A DNA stretch of 64,000 nt from Rhodoferax mekongensis (GTDB taxonomy: Bacteria; Pseudomonadota; Gammaproteobacteria; Burkholderiales; Burkholderiaceae_C): the NCBI RefSeq assembly GCF_032191775.1, contig NZ_CP132507.1, positions 3,435,001-3,499,000 of the forward strand, read 5' to 3'. Both the position numbers and the translations under genes were made by a program. The stretch's first letter is position 1, and each line of letters begins with the position of its first letter. A model generated the notes under the pieces. That model made no database searches. It was given only the letters and a program-made list of their open reading frames with translations, and was not told the origin of the DNA. Positions 53,320 through 63,976 of the stretch are shown one piece after another.

Positions 53320-54720
53320 TCAGGCTTTAGCAAGCCGATCCAAAACTTTTGTTCTGCCGCTGAGTTCCAACACGGCATCCAGCGAAGGCGTTTGCGCAGT
53401 ACCCATGACCAGCACACGAACCGGCATGGCCAGTTGCGGCATCTTCAGGCTGTGTGCGGCCAACACTTCCTTGATGACTGCAGCAATGGAAGCCTTGTCC
53501 CACGCGCACGCTGCGAGTTTCTCTGCCAGCGTGGCGATGGCGGGTTTGACGGCGTCGGTCACATGCTGGGCCCGTTCTGCAGCGTCGACTTGCACATCGG
53601 CATAGAACTTCGACGCCCACTGGGCCAAAGCCACGGTGGTGTCGCAACGGTCCTTGAGCAAGGCGCACAGTTGGGGCAAGTGGGTGTTCACCGTCTCTGC
53701 GGGCAGTTCCACGCCCAGCTTGGCCAGTTGCACCGCCACCAATTTGGCGAGGCGGGTGTTGTCCGCCTGCTTGATGTAATGGGCATTGACCCACAGCAAC
53801 TTGGCGGGGTCCCACTGTGCGGGGCTCTTGTTCAGGTGGGTACCGTCGAACCAGCTCACCAGCTGCTCGCGGCTGAACAGCTCTTCGTCGCCATGGCTCC
53901 AGCCCAAGCGGGCCAGGTAGTTCAACATGGCTTCGGGCAGGTAACCGCCCTCTTCATAGGCAGTCACGCTCACTGCGCCACGGCGCTTGGACAGCTTCTG
54001 GCCGTCATCACCCAGAATCACCGGGCAGTGGCCGAACTCAGGCAAAGGCGCACCGAGCGCATTAAAAATATTGATCTGCCACGGTGTGTTGTTGATGTGC
54101 TCATCGCCACGGAACACATGGCTGATTTGCATATCCCAGTCGTCCACCACCACAGCAAAGTTGTAGGTAGGAATGCCATCGGTGCGCACAATGATGAGGT
54201 CATCAATCTCGCGGTTGCTGATGGTGATGGGGCCTTTGACCAGGTCATTCCAGGTCACGTCACCCTCTTGTGGATTGCAAAAGCGCACCACAGGTTTGAC
54301 GCCTTCGGGAATGGCCGGCAAGGTTTTGCCGGGTGCGGGGCGCCAGGTGCCGTCATACAGCGCCTTTTCCCCGCGGGCCTTTTTGGCTTCGCGCACGGCA
54401 TCCAGTTCTTCGGGTGTGCTGTAGCAGTAGTAGGCCTTGCCTTCTGCAATCAGCTGCTCCACCACGGCCTTGTAGCGCTCCAGGCGCTGCATCTGGTACA
54501 CCGGGCCTTCGTCGTACTCCAGCCCCAGCCAGCGCATGGATTCCAGAATCTGGTCCACCGAATCCTGGGTGGATCGGGCTACGTCGGTGTCTTCAATGCG
54601 CAGCACAAACTCACCACCGAAGTGGCGGGCATAGGCCCAGGAATACAGCGCGGTGCGGGCAGTGCCCAGGTGCAGAAATCCGGTGGGCGAAGGGGCAATA
54701 CGAGTGCGGATTTTGCTCAT
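53320..54720 (-). CDS. gltX: Glutamyl-tRNA synthetase
   Basis: 466 residues from [25 protein letters not shown], the HIGH-box variant HLGT at 17-20. The KMSKS loop is [11 protein letters not shown]; the class I catalytic core includes [22 protein letters not shown]. The C-terminal anticodon-binding helical domain is full length. It charges tRNA-Glu for translation and tetrapyrrole synthesis. The two tRNA-Glu genes lie immediately downstream. It follows metZ by one base. Confidence 0.96.
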   Translation of the reverse strand: MSKIRTRIAPSPTGFLHLGTARTALYSWAYARHFGGEFVLRIEDTDVARSTQDSVDQILESMRWLGLEYDEGPVYQMQRLERYKAVVEQLIAEGKAYYCYSTPEELDAVREAKKARGEKALYDGTWRPAPGKTLPAIPEGVKPVVRFCNPQEGDVTWNDLVKGPITISNREIDDLIIVRTDGIPTYNFAVVVDDWDMQISHVFRGDEHINNTPWQINIFNALGAPLPEFGHCPVILGDDGQKLSKRRGAVSVTAYEEGGYLPEAMLNYLARLGWSHGDEELFSREQLVSWFDGTHLNKSPAQWDPAKLLWVNAHYIKQADNTRLAKLVAVQLAKLGVELPAETVNTHLPQLCALLKDRCDTTVALAQWASKFYADVQVDAAERAQHVTDAVKPAIATLAEKLAACAWDKASIAAVIKEVLAAHSLKMPQLAMPVRVLVMGTAQTPSLDAVLELSGRTKVLDRLAKA

Positions 54721-54721
54721 G

Positions 54722-55933
54722 TCAGATAGTTTGCAAACCACGCGCCAGATCGGCGGTGATGTCATTGATATGGTCCAGGCCCACGGCCACGCGAATCAGG
54801 CCTTGGCCAATGCCGGCCGCCTGACGCTGCACTTCCGACAAGCGGCCGTGCGAGGTGCTGGCAGGATGCGCCGCCAGCGTTTTGGTATCGCCGAGGTTGG
54901 TGCACAGCGAGAGCACCTGCATGCTGTCGAGCACATGAAATGCGTTTTTGCGCGCGGACTCCACGTCCGGTGCTTTCACCTCAAAGGACAACACGGCGCC
55001 TCCGCAGCCGGACTGCTGGCGCATGGCCAACTCGTGTTGCGGGTGGCTGGCCAATCCGGGGTAATAAACGCGCGCCACTTGCGGCTGGGCTTCCAGCCAA
55101 TGGGCCAAGGCCAAGGTCGTCTCTGACTGCGCTTTCACGCGCAAGGCCAGCGTTTCCATGCCCTTGAGCAACACCCAGGCATTGAAGGGTGCGAGCACCA
55201 TGCCGCAGGTGCGGATCACGGGCAAAAACATGTCGTCGCGTTGCTTCTGGGTGCAGCAAATCGCACCCGCCATCACGCGGCCCTGGCCATCCAAAAACTT
55301 GGTGCCGGAATGGATGATGAAATCAGCGCCCAAGCTGGCCGGACGCTGCAACACCGGTGTGGCGAAACAGTTGTCCACGGCCAGGAAGGCGCCTGCGCCA
55401 TGTGCAATGTCGGCCAAGGCCTGGATGTCGCACACCTCCGTGAGCGGGTTGGTGGGCGTCTCTGCAAACAGCAGCTTGGTGGTGGGACGCACTGCGGCCT
55501 TCCAAGCTTCAACATCGGTTTGCGACACGAAGGTGGTTTCCACACCGAACTTGGCGAACTCGCGGCTGAACATCGGAATGACCGAGCCGAACACCGATTG
55601 CGAACAAATAACGTGGTCGCCCGCTTTCAGCAGCGCCATGCCCAGCAACAGAATGGCCGACATGCCGGACGAGGTGGCAATCGCTGCTTCAGTACCTTCA
55701 AGCGCCGCCAGACGGATTTCCATGCTGGTGACTGTGGGGTTGCTTACGCGGGAGTAGGTAAAGCCTTCTTCCTCCATGGCAAAGCGCGCGGCGCTGGAGG
55801 CCGCGCTGTTTTGCACATAGCCGCTGGTCAAGTACAGAGCTTCGGAGTTTTCGCCGTACTGGCTGCGCTCCAGGGCCGCACGCACCGCCAGGGTGTCGTT
55901 GTGCAGGCCTTCGGGTAAGTGGGTTTGCTTCAT
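54722..55933 (-). CDS. metZ: O-succinylhomoserine sulfhydrylase
   Basis: 403 residues in the Cys/Met-metabolism PLP family. [49 protein letters not shown], and the PLP lysine in [16 protein letters not shown] match MetZ closely. It makes homocysteine from O-succinylhomoserine and sulfide. Close MetB/CTH paralogues are possible, but the neighbour purF gene is the usual MetZ context in beta- and gammaproteobacteria. Confidence 0.93.
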   Translation of the reverse strand: MKQTHLPEGLHNDTLAVRAALERSQYGENSEALYLTSGYVQNSAASSAARFAMEEEGFTYSRVSNPTVTSMEIRLAALEGTEAAIATSSGMSAILLLGMALLKAGDHVICSQSVFGSVIPMFSREFAKFGVETTFVSQTDVEAWKAAVRPTTKLLFAETPTNPLTEVCDIQALADIAHGAGAFLAVDNCFATPVLQRPASLGADFIIHSGTKFLDGQGRVMAGAICCTQKQRDDMFLPVIRTCGMVLAPFNAWVLLKGMETLALRVKAQSETTLALAHWLEAQPQVARVYYPGLASHPQHELAMRQQSGCGGAVLSFEVKAPDVESARKNAFHVLDSMQVLSLCTNLGDTKTLAAHPASTSHGRLSEVQRQAAGIGQGLIRVAVGLDHINDITADLARGLQTI

Positions 55934-55937
55934 AGGG

Positions 55938-57440
55938 TCAGTCAGCGTGGTTGGGCAGCGCCAGGCGGGAGGTGTCTTCCTGGCCTTCTTCAGCGCCTAC
56001 GCGGTTTTCGTTCAGGCGGACAATATCGTCGGAGGAAATGTCCCCGGTGACGTACACACCGTCAAAGCAGGAGGCATCAAAGCCCGCCAGGTTCTTGCCC
56101 AGCGCGCCGATCGCTTTTTTCATGCCATCCACATCCTGGTAAATCAGCGCATCGCAACCGATGATTTCGCGCACTTCTTCGACAGTGCGGTTGTGGGCCA
56201 CCAGCTCGCTGCTGGTCGGCATGTCGATACCGTATACATTGGGGTAACGCACAGGTGGTGCAGCGCTGGCCATGTAGACCTTGCGGGCACCGGCGTCGCG
56301 CGCCATCTGCACGATTTCCTTGGACGTCGTGCCGCGGACAATGGAGTCATCTACCAGCAGCACGTTGCGACCCTTGAACTCGCTGGCAATCACGTTCAGT
56401 TTCTGGCGCACTGACTTCTTGCGAACGCCCTGGCCGGGCATGATGAAGGTCCGGCCGACGTATCGGTTTTTCACAAAACCTTCGCGGTAGGGCAAGCCCA
56501 GCAACTGGGCCAATTGGGCGGCGCTGGGGCGGCTGGATTCGGGGATGGGAATGACCACATCGATTTCGTTTGGTGGCACGGTGGAGATCACGCGCTTGGC
56601 CAGCGTCTCGCCCAGGTTCAAACGCGCCTGATACACCGAGATGCCGTCCATCACCGAGTCCGGGCGGGCCAGGTACACAAACTCAAATATGCAAGGCATG
56701 AGCTGTGGGTTCACCGCGCACTGCTGGCTGTGCACCGTGCCGTCCAGCGCAATGAACACGGCTTCGCCGGGCTGCACATCGCGCACAAACTGGTGGCTGG
56801 TTCCTTCCAGCACCACGGATTCGCTGGCCACCATGTGGGTGCCGTCTGCACCCTTGCCGATGCACAGCGGGCGAATGCCGAAGGGATCGCGGAATGCCAG
56901 CAAGCCGTGGCCAGCGATGTGGCAGATCACCGCATACGAGCCCTTGATGCGTTGGTGCACACGGGACACCGCAGCAAAAATGTCCTGTGGCTGCAAAGGC
57001 AGGCCGCGGGTGGAGACTTCGATTTCGTGGGCCAGCACGTTGAGCAGCACTTCAGAGTCGCTCTCGGTGTTGATGTGGCGGTGGTCCAGATTGAACAGCT
57101 CCGCCTTCAGGGCTTTGGCGTTGGTCAGATTGCCGTTGTGCACCAGCACGATGCCGAAGGGCGCGTTCACGTAGAAGGGCTGCGCCTCTTCTTCGCTAAA
57201 GGCATTGCCTGCGGTGGGATAGCGCACCTGCCCCAAGCCGGAGTTGCCCAGCAAAGCGCGCATGTTGCGGGTGCGGAATACGTCCTTCACCATGCCCTTG
57301 GCCTTGTGCATGAAGAACTTGCGGTCCTGCTGGGTGACGATGCCGGCCGCGTCCTGCCCGCGGTGCTGCAAGAGCAACAGCGCGTCATAGATCAACTGGT
57401 TTACGGGTGCGTTACTGACAACGCCAACAATTCCACACAT
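55938..57440 (-). CDS. purF: Amidophosphoribosyltransferase
   Basis: 500 residues. MCGIVGVV exposes the N-terminal nucleophile Cys2; LLQHRGQDAAGI, the PRPP loop VLLVDDSIVRGTTSKEIV and CFDGVYVTGDI are conserved. It transfers glutamine amide nitrogen to PRPP in the first step of purine synthesis. It sits between cvpA and metZ with 10- and 4-base gaps, a common conserved arrangement. Confidence 0.97.
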   Translation of the reverse strand: MCGIVGVVSNAPVNQLIYDALLLLQHRGQDAAGIVTQQDRKFFMHKAKGMVKDVFRTRNMRALLGNSGLGQVRYPTAGNAFSEEEAQPFYVNAPFGIVLVHNGNLTNAKALKAELFNLDHRHINTESDSEVLLNVLAHEIEVSTRGLPLQPQDIFAAVSRVHQRIKGSYAVICHIAGHGLLAFRDPFGIRPLCIGKGADGTHMVASESVVLEGTSHQFVRDVQPGEAVFIALDGTVHSQQCAVNPQLMPCIFEFVYLARPDSVMDGISVYQARLNLGETLAKRVISTVPPNEIDVVIPIPESSRPSAAQLAQLLGLPYREGFVKNRYVGRTFIMPGQGVRKKSVRQKLNVIASEFKGRNVLLVDDSIVRGTTSKEIVQMARDAGARKVYMASAAPPVRYPNVYGIDMPTSSELVAHNRTVEEVREIIGCDALIYQDVDGMKKAIGALGKNLAGFDASCFDGVYVTGDISSDDIVRLNENRVGAEEGQEDTSRLALPNHAD

Positions 57441-57450
57441 AGGGTTTCAC

Positions 57451-57939
57451 TCACTCAGGTAAATACTTGCCAAAATCTTGCGGTAACAGGGGCTTCAAGC
57501 CCTTGAGCGCGGCGCCGGTGATGTGCGGCCCAGTCGCCTCCGTCCACCACGCGCTGGTGTGCAAAGGCGTCATGCCGACCACCACGGTCACTGCCAACAG
57601 CAGCAGCACCCCGCGCACCAGGCCGAACCCGGCCCCCAACATGCGATCCGCAGGTCGCAGGCCCACCGCCGCGATCAACTTTTTCACCAGAAAGGCCACC
57701 AGGCCGCCTGCAAAAATGGACGCCACAAACACGATGACGAAACCGGCTGCATAGCGGATTGCTTCGCCCGCCCCCGACATCGAGAGGTGGGCCGCCACAT
57801 CGGGCGCAAACCACTGGGCCAGCACAAAGGCCACCGCCCAACTCAACACCGACAGCACCTCAAACACCAGCCCACGCCACGCCCCGACTACCAGGGACAC
57901 CAGCAAAACGGCCAGAAAAATCCAGTCCACGGTGGGCAT
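57451..57939 (-). CDS. cvpA: CvpA family inner-membrane protein
   Basis: 162 residues with about four membrane helices. TVDWIFLAVLLVSLVVGAWRGLVFEVLSVLSWAVAFVLAQWF and the later DRMLGAGFGLVRGVLLLLAV are CvpA motifs. Known for a role in colicin V production and envelope homeostasis in E. coli; here it precedes purF as in many proteobacteria. Confidence 0.92.
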   Translation of the reverse strand: MPTVDWIFLAVLLVSLVVGAWRGLVFEVLSVLSWAVAFVLAQWFAPDVAAHLSMSGAGEAIRYAAGFVIVFVASIFAGGLVAFLVKKLIAAVGLRPADRMLGAGFGLVRGVLLLLAVTVVVGMTPLHTSAWWTEATGPHITGAALKGLKPLLPQDFGKYLPE

Positions 57940-57951
57940 GCCGGGCTCGCT

Positions 57952-58758
57952 TTAGAGTTCCAGGATGGCCGCAGGCAGGCTCAGCTTTTTGATCTTGTCT
58001 GCCGCTTTCTCGGCATCCGCCTTGGTGGCAAAGGGGCCTATGCGCACCCGTGTGCGCTGGCTGTCTTTGGTGCCCACCACTTGGGTGTAGGTCTTGAAGC
58101 CGGCTTTCTCTACCTTGGAGCGGGCTTCCTGCAGCTTGCCTGCCTCGGTGTACGCGCCTACCTGCACCACGAAGCGGCCTGCATCGGCTGCGGGCTTTTT
58201 ATCGGCCTTGTGCTCGGCATGTTTGGCATCTGCGGTCGGCTTGCCCTCCAGCAGGGCCTGCGCTTTGGCAGCGTCTGCAGCTTTGGCATCGGGTTTGGCG
58301 GCTGCGGGTTTCTCGGCAGGCTTCTCTGCCACCTTCTCGGCGGGCTTGGCCTCGGGCTTCTTGGCCTCGGGCTTGGATTCGGGTTTGGCCTCGGGCTTGT
58401 CGGCAGCGGTCTTGGTTTCCGCCAAGGCCACTTTGGGGGCCGGCGCGCTGGCGGCAGGGGCTGCGGGCTCTTCGCGCTCCTCAATGATGGCACCGCCGGC
58501 TTGGGTGGCTGCAGGCAAGGGGGGCGCACCCAAGGGACGCACTTTGCCTTTGTCCGGAATTTCGATCGGAATGTCCACCGCAATCGGGCGCGGCTGGCTG
58601 TCAAACAGCAGCGGGAAGCCCACCACGCCAATGGCCACCAGCACGGCAGCACCCACCAAGCGGTGGCGTGCGCGCCTGCGCATGGCCTCTACGCTCTCTG
58701 ACGCGGTGGGTGGGGTGGGCTGTTCGTCGCCACCTTTGCGGAACTTGAAAAAAGCCAT
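57952..58758 (-). CDS. SPOR-domain cell-division/envelope protein (DedD-like)
   Basis: 268 residues. One N-terminal helix (LVGAAVLVAIGVVGFPLLF, ~34-52) is followed by a long Ala/Lys/Pro/Glu low-complexity linker (KPEAKPESKPEAKKPEAKP and similar). A C-terminal SPOR domain (GRFVVQVGAYTEAGKLQEARSKVEKAGFKTYTQVV...RVRIGPFATKADAEKAADKI) binds denuded peptidoglycan at division sites. It lies between cvpA and folC, the usual dedD location. Confidence 0.92.
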   Translation of the reverse strand: MAFFKFRKGGDEQPTPPTASESVEAMRRRARHRLVGAAVLVAIGVVGFPLLFDSQPRPIAVDIPIEIPDKGKVRPLGAPPLPAATQAGGAIIEEREEPAAPAASAPAPKVALAETKTAADKPEAKPESKPEAKKPEAKPAEKVAEKPAEKPAAAKPDAKAADAAKAQALLEGKPTADAKHAEHKADKKPAADAGRFVVQVGAYTEAGKLQEARSKVEKAGFKTYTQVVGTKDSQRTRVRIGPFATKADAEKAADKIKKLSLPAAILEL

Positions 58759-58769
58759 GAGCGGAAGAC

Positions 58770-60116
58770 TTAAGGGTTCAGATGTTTGGCTTGCAGGCGT
58801 GGTGTGCCCTGTTGCAGAACGCCGCCCACGGTGTAGAACGACCCAAAGACCACGATTCTATCAGCCGGGTCTGCCGCAGCGATGGCAGCGTCCAGTGCCT
58901 GCATGGGGTCGGCATGGACGGTGGCCGATGCGTCTTTGCGGGTGTTTTGGGCTCGCCACTGGGCCTGCAGGCTGGCGCCACTGGCGGCGCGCGGGCTGGG
59001 CAGATCGGTGAAATACCAGCGGTCGATCATGGGGCCCACCTTGGCCAGCATGGGCGCCAGGTCTTTGTCGGCCATGGCGCCAAAAATGGCGTGGGTGGTA
59101 GGGAAGAAGCCCATGGCGTCCAGATTGGCCGCCAGCGCCGCCACCGAGTGCGGGTTGTGCGCCACGTCCAGCACCAGGCTGGGCTGGCCGGGAATGATCT
59201 GGAAGCGCCCGGGCAGCTCCACAAAAGCCAAGCCGTTGCGCACCGCCTGTGCCGTGACCGGCAGGCGCTCGCGCATGGCCGTCAGTGCGGCCAACACGCC
59301 CGCGGCGTTGACCAGCTGGTTGGCGCCGCGCAGCGCCGGGTAGGCCAGCCCGCTGTAGCGGCGCCCGCGCCCGGCCCAGCCCCACTGCTGCTTGTCGCCG
59401 GACACATTGAAATCCGTGCCCACCTGCCACAGGTCTGCGCCTATCTCCAGCGCACGGTCCAGCACGCTTTGCGGCGGCACCGGGTCGCTCACCACCACAG
59501 CCCGGCCGGTGCGCATGATGCCGGCTTTCTCAAAACCAATGGTCTCGCGGTCGTTACCCAGCAGCTCCATGTGGTCCAAGTCGATGCTGGTGATAATGGC
59601 GCAGTCGGTGTCGATGATGTTGACCGCGTCCAGCCGCCCGCCCAGGCCCACTTCCAGAATGACAGCATCCAGCTCCTCTTGGGACAGCGCCCACAGAATG
59701 GCCAGCGTGGTGAATTCAAAGTAGGTGAGCGAGATTTCGGCGTCTTTTTGGCACCTGGCGCTCTCCACCTCTGCGAAAGCAGCTACAAATTTAGTAGCAG
59801 GCGCCGCCTCGCCCAAGAGCCGCATGCGCTCCTCAAAGTGCACCAGGTGGGGCGAGGTGTACACGCCTGTCTTGTACCCGGCCTGCCCGAGAATGCTTTC
59901 CAACATGGCGCAGGTGGAGCCCTTGCCGTTGGTGCCCGCCACGGTGAACACCGGGCAGTCAAACCGCAGCCCCAAGCGCTTGGCTACCTCTTGCACCTTG
60001 CCCAGCCCCAGCTCAATGCCGTTGATGCCTTTGGGGTGCATGGACTCGATGTAGGCCAGCCAGTCGGCCAGAGAAGATTGCGCGGTCAGGGAGGAGATAG
60101 CAGGTGTGTGTTCCAT
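58770..60116 (-). CDS. folC: Dihydrofolate synthase / folylpolyglutamate synthase
   Basis: 448 residues from MEHTPAISSLTAQSSLADWLAYIESMHPKGINGIELGL. The Mur-ligase-type P-loop is TVAGTNGKGSTCAMLE; YTSPHLVHFEERM, VGLGGRLDAVNII and HNPHSVAALAANLD follow. It adds glutamate to dihydropteroate and to folates. The segment APATKFVAAFAEVESARCQ (59744-59805) coincides with a dispersed repeat copy. An in-frame ATG four codons earlier (60128) is possible. Confidence 0.95.
   Translation of the reverse strand: MEHTPAISSLTAQSSLADWLAYIESMHPKGINGIELGLGKVQEVAKRLGLRFDCPVFTVAGTNGKGSTCAMLESILGQAGYKTGVYTSPHLVHFEERMRLLGEAAPATKFVAAFAEVESARCQKDAEISLTYFEFTTLAILWALSQEELDAVILEVGLGGRLDAVNIIDTDCAIITSIDLDHMELLGNDRETIGFEKAGIMRTGRAVVVSDPVPPQSVLDRALEIGADLWQVGTDFNVSGDKQQWGWAGRGRRYSGLAYPALRGANQLVNAAGVLAALTAMRERLPVTAQAVRNGLAFVELPGRFQIIPGQPSLVLDVAHNPHSVAALAANLDAMGFFPTTHAIFGAMADKDLAPMLAKVGPMIDRWYFTDLPSPRAASGASLQAQWRAQNTRKDASATVHADPMQALDAAIAAADPADRIVVFGSFYTVGGVLQQGTPRLQAKHLNP
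59744..59805 (-). repeat. Interspersed repeat, copy 8 (inside folC)
   Basis: A diverged copy in the sense strand of folC: CTGCTACTAAATTTGTAGC, TGCTTTCGCAGAG and GAGCGCCAGGTGCCAAAAAG. It keeps the reading frame and the two-part structure of the family. Confidence 0.6.
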
Positions 60117-60164
60117 AGCGGGCGCCATTGTCGCCCACCGGCAATGCACTGCCACAATAGAGGG

Positions 60165-60515
60165 ATGACCATTCTTTACGGCATCCCCAACTGCGACACG
60201 GTAAAAAAGGCCCGCACCTGGCTGACCGAGCACCATGTCAACCACGAGTTTCATGATTTCAAAAAGCAGGGCGTGCCCGCCGACCTGCTGCCCGGCTGGA
60301 TACGCGCCGTAGGCTGGGAAACGCTGGTAAACCGCAAAGGCACCACCTGGCGCAAGCTCGACGTTGCCACCCAAGCCGCCGTGGTGGACGCCACCTCGGC
60401 CGCCCAACTCATGCTGGCCAATGCCAGCGTCATCAAGCGCCCGGTGGTGGTGTGGGCCGACGGCACCGTGACCGTGGGCTTCTCGGACGCGGCCTTCCAA
60501 ACCCGGGTGGCCTAA
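60165..60515 (+). CDS. ArsC/Spx-family reductase-like protein (YffB type)
   Basis: 116 residues: MTILYGIPNCDTVKKARTWLTEHHVNHEFHDFKKQGVPADLLPGWI has a single Cys at the ArsC/Spx active-site position (PNCDTVKKA). LVNRKGTTWRKL and the C-terminal IKRPVVVW match the YffB subgroup, which lacks proven arsenate reductase activity; arsenate detoxification should not be assumed. It is divergent from folC. Confidence 0.88.
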   Translation: MTILYGIPNCDTVKKARTWLTEHHVNHEFHDFKKQGVPADLLPGWIRAVGWETLVNRKGTTWRKLDVATQAAVVDATSAAQLMLANASVIKRPVVVWADGTVTVGFSDAAFQTRVA

Positions 60516-60589
60516 AATCCCGCCTTTGCCCTGCTGCGCTGTGGCGCGCGGGGCACCGCCCTCTTCTCTTTACTTTTCCACGTTTGACC

Positions 60590-60916
60590 ATGACCACGAC
60601 CCACTTTGACAACGTTTCCGTCACCACCAAAGCCAATGTGTACTTCGACGGCAAGTGCGTGAGCCACGGCTTCACCCTGGCTGACGGCACCAAAAAGTCG
60701 GTCGGCGTCATCCTGCCCGCCACCCTGACATTCAACACCGGCGCACCAGAAATCATGGAATGCGTGGGCGGCAGCTGCGACTACAAGCTCGACGGCACTG
60801 ACGTCTGGGTCACCAGCGGCGAAGGCGACAAGTTCAACGTACCCGGTAATGCCAAGTTCCAGATTCGCGTGACTGAAGGCTTTGAGGCTTACCACTACAT
60901 CTGCCACTTTGGCTGA
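60590..60916 (+). CDS. ppnP: Pyrimidine/purine nucleoside phosphorylase (DUF1255)
   Basis: 108 residues in a compact cupin-like barrel: FDNVSVTTKANVYFDGKCVSHGFTLADGTKKSVGVILP and GSCDYKLDG...FNVPGNAKFQIRV...YICHFG. These match the PpnP family, which phosphorolyses several nucleosides. Probably a cytosolic salvage enzyme. It stands alone between the YffB-like gene and argG. Confidence 0.9.
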   Translation: MTTTHFDNVSVTTKANVYFDGKCVSHGFTLADGTKKSVGVILPATLTFNTGAPEIMECVGGSCDYKLDGTDVWVTSGEGDKFNVPGNAKFQIRVTEGFEAYHYICHFG

Positions 60917-60954
60917 TTCGCGGCTTCCTTACCGGTTCATCCGCAGAGCGATTT

Positions 60955-62351
<1,397 letters not shown>

Positions 62352-62373
62352 GCCCTTTTAAACCCCAAAAAGC

Positions 62374-62409
62374 AAAGCCCGTCAGATGAAAGCCTGACGG
62401 GCTTTTAAG
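62374..62409 (+). terminator. Rho-independent terminator of argG
   Basis: The 12-base stem AAAGCCCGTCAG / CTGACGGGCTTT (62374-62385, 62394-62405) is followed by a short T-run (TTTTAAG). It marks the boundary between core genes and the lower-GC accessory genes to the right. Confidence 0.85.
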
Positions 62410-62421
62410 TAGCTTAGGAAG

Positions 62422-63150
62422 CTAAGTCGAGGTGATATGAGTGATGATGCCACTTACTTGTTGTGGCGTCAGTGCCTCAAGCAACCGAGTACCGCCCTCG
62501 AGGTTTAGTCGCTTCATGAATTCGCGATAAGTCTCACGCTCGTACAAGGTCTTGTCGCCCAACAATGATTTATGAAATTCGTTTACAACTGCAGACAAAA
62601 CCACTGAATTTTGTGACGTTGTAGGACGCTCCACTATGCTGGCACGAACGTCCGCCTTGAAGAGAAGTGTCTTTAGTGAATCTTCAATACTTAGCCCTTC
62701 AACGCGCTTAGAAATTTCCGTCATCCACCAAAGGCGAGAAATCGCGTTGTCACGCTCGACTCCGCGCGCACCACGAGCAAAAAAGTGGCGGCGAATGTGA
62801 GCAACTGCTGCAGTGTTGTCCGCAGGAATTTTCCAACGAGTGCGCGCATATTCACAAAACTCGATGTGCGACAAGCGCACCCAAAGGCGTTCATCTCTAG
62901 CGAGAGATGCAGAGATTGCGGGCAGGGCATTGAAAATCGCTAGACAGCAAGCGACTTCATTGTCATCAGTGGCAGTACAAGCTAGACCACCGCTCTGTTC
63001 AGCGGAGAAATCACAAGCCGCGCCTAAAAATAGGTTTGAGTCATGAAGAAGATCAGAGAAATCGCCACTACGGTACTTCTCAAGGTTTTCTTCGACCGAG
63101 TCAAATAGCGATCGGACAGTCGAAGACTTAAAGAGTTTGACGTCAGGCAT
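62422..63150 (-). CDS. Unknown protein, possibly DUF6339-like
   Basis: 242 residues, soluble and mainly helical. Visible segments include ALPAISASLARDERLWVRLSHIEFCEYARTRWKI, RRHFFARGARGVERDNAISRLWWMTEISKRV and a C-terminal REFMKRLNLEGGTRLLEALT. No enzyme motif seen. The DERLW..L.H.E...Y.R.RW pattern resembles, from memory only, DUF6339 proteins found beside restriction-modification genes; I could not check this. The gene overlaps the one upstream by 8 bases and is lower in GC than the core genome, which suggests transfer. Confidence 0.55.
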   Translation of the reverse strand: MPDVKLFKSSTVRSLFDSVEENLEKYRSGDFSDLLHDSNLFLGAACDFSAEQSGGLACTATDDNEVACCLAIFNALPAISASLARDERLWVRLSHIEFCEYARTRWKIPADNTAAVAHIRRHFFARGARGVERDNAISRLWWMTEISKRVEGLSIEDSLKTLLFKADVRASIVERPTTSQNSVVLSAVVNEFHKSLLGDKTLYERETYREFMKRLNLEGGTRLLEALTPQQVSGIITHITST

Positions 63151-63976
63151 TTTCGACCCTCGTGAAAAAATACGTATTCAACAAATTGAGTGGTGACTTC
63201 ATCAGACGTTGCGCTATGACATATGAGTCATCTGCCGCGATGGAAAGTCCGCTGTTGTGAATTTGCCTTTCGAAAACCCGCACCCAACGGAGGTCACTTT
63301 CTGTGTCTTCGTCCTTTAGCGCTTGAATCGCATGAACGACAGCTCCAAAGTAAATTGAATTCATCAGTACGCTCTTACATTGAGCTGAACTGCGAGAGTT
63401 GTCAATGCTCTCTTTCATAGACGGATGTACCTGAATCTGTATGTGATTTTGGTCGAGATCGACGCGCCAATCGCCAGCAGGAAGCGACTCATTGCTTACC
63501 AGTTCGAGGACCACCGAGACAGGTTGAAATAATTCACGGTCGATGTATACGACTGTGGTGTCATCCTGCGCAAGAATCTGACCCGCCGCAAAGTTGAATC
63601 GCTTTTGTCCAAACTCTGGGTTGATGTCGGGCGACGAATAGCCTTTTATGTCGCGAGTCGCAACTATGTACGATTCTGTGAGAACCTCGCCACGGACTGC
63701 GTCAAAAGGCAACTCAGTGATCAACGATTCGTTGTCAGAAAGAAAAGTTCGTCGAAAGTAGGTCTCTCGGCACGAAATAATTGAAGCGAATTTTGCGTGA
63801 CCTAGCTCAACCAGTCTCAACAACTCAATTGAGGAGGTCTGATAGCTGCACTTCACTGAGATTGAGGTCTCGTCAATCGCAAACTCGGTTGTAGCCTGGA
63901 ACTCGCCATCGACATAATCGTCACTATATGGACGCAATACTGGATATGGAAAGGTCTTTGAACGATCAAACTTCAT
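63143..63976 (-). CDS. Unknown protein of the right-edge accessory operon
   Basis: 277 residues, no signal peptide. The N-terminus MKFDRSKTFPYPVLRPYSDDYVDGEFQATTEF is followed by alternating beta-type segments (ELGHAKFASIISCRETYFRRTF) and a helical C-terminal part ending KSPLNLLNTYFFTRVENA. No catalytic motif recognised. The start ATG at 63976 is preceded by AAGGTGGTGG. A stop just upstream at about 63989-63991 on the minus strand could end a previous gene, so the operon probably continues beyond the window. It overlaps the next gene by 8 bases and is low in GC like it. Confidence 0.55.
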   Translation of the reverse strand: MKFDRSKTFPYPVLRPYSDDYVDGEFQATTEFAIDETSISVKCSYQTSSIELLRLVELGHAKFASIISCRETYFRRTFLSDNESLITELPFDAVRGEVLTESYIVATRDIKGYSSPDINPEFGQKRFNFAAGQILAQDDTTVVYIDRELFQPVSVVLELVSNESLPAGDWRVDLDQNHIQIQVHPSMKESIDNSRSSAQCKSVLMNSIYFGAVVHAIQALKDEDTESDLRWVRVFERQIHNSGLSIAADDSYVIAQRLMKSPLNLLNTYFFTRVENA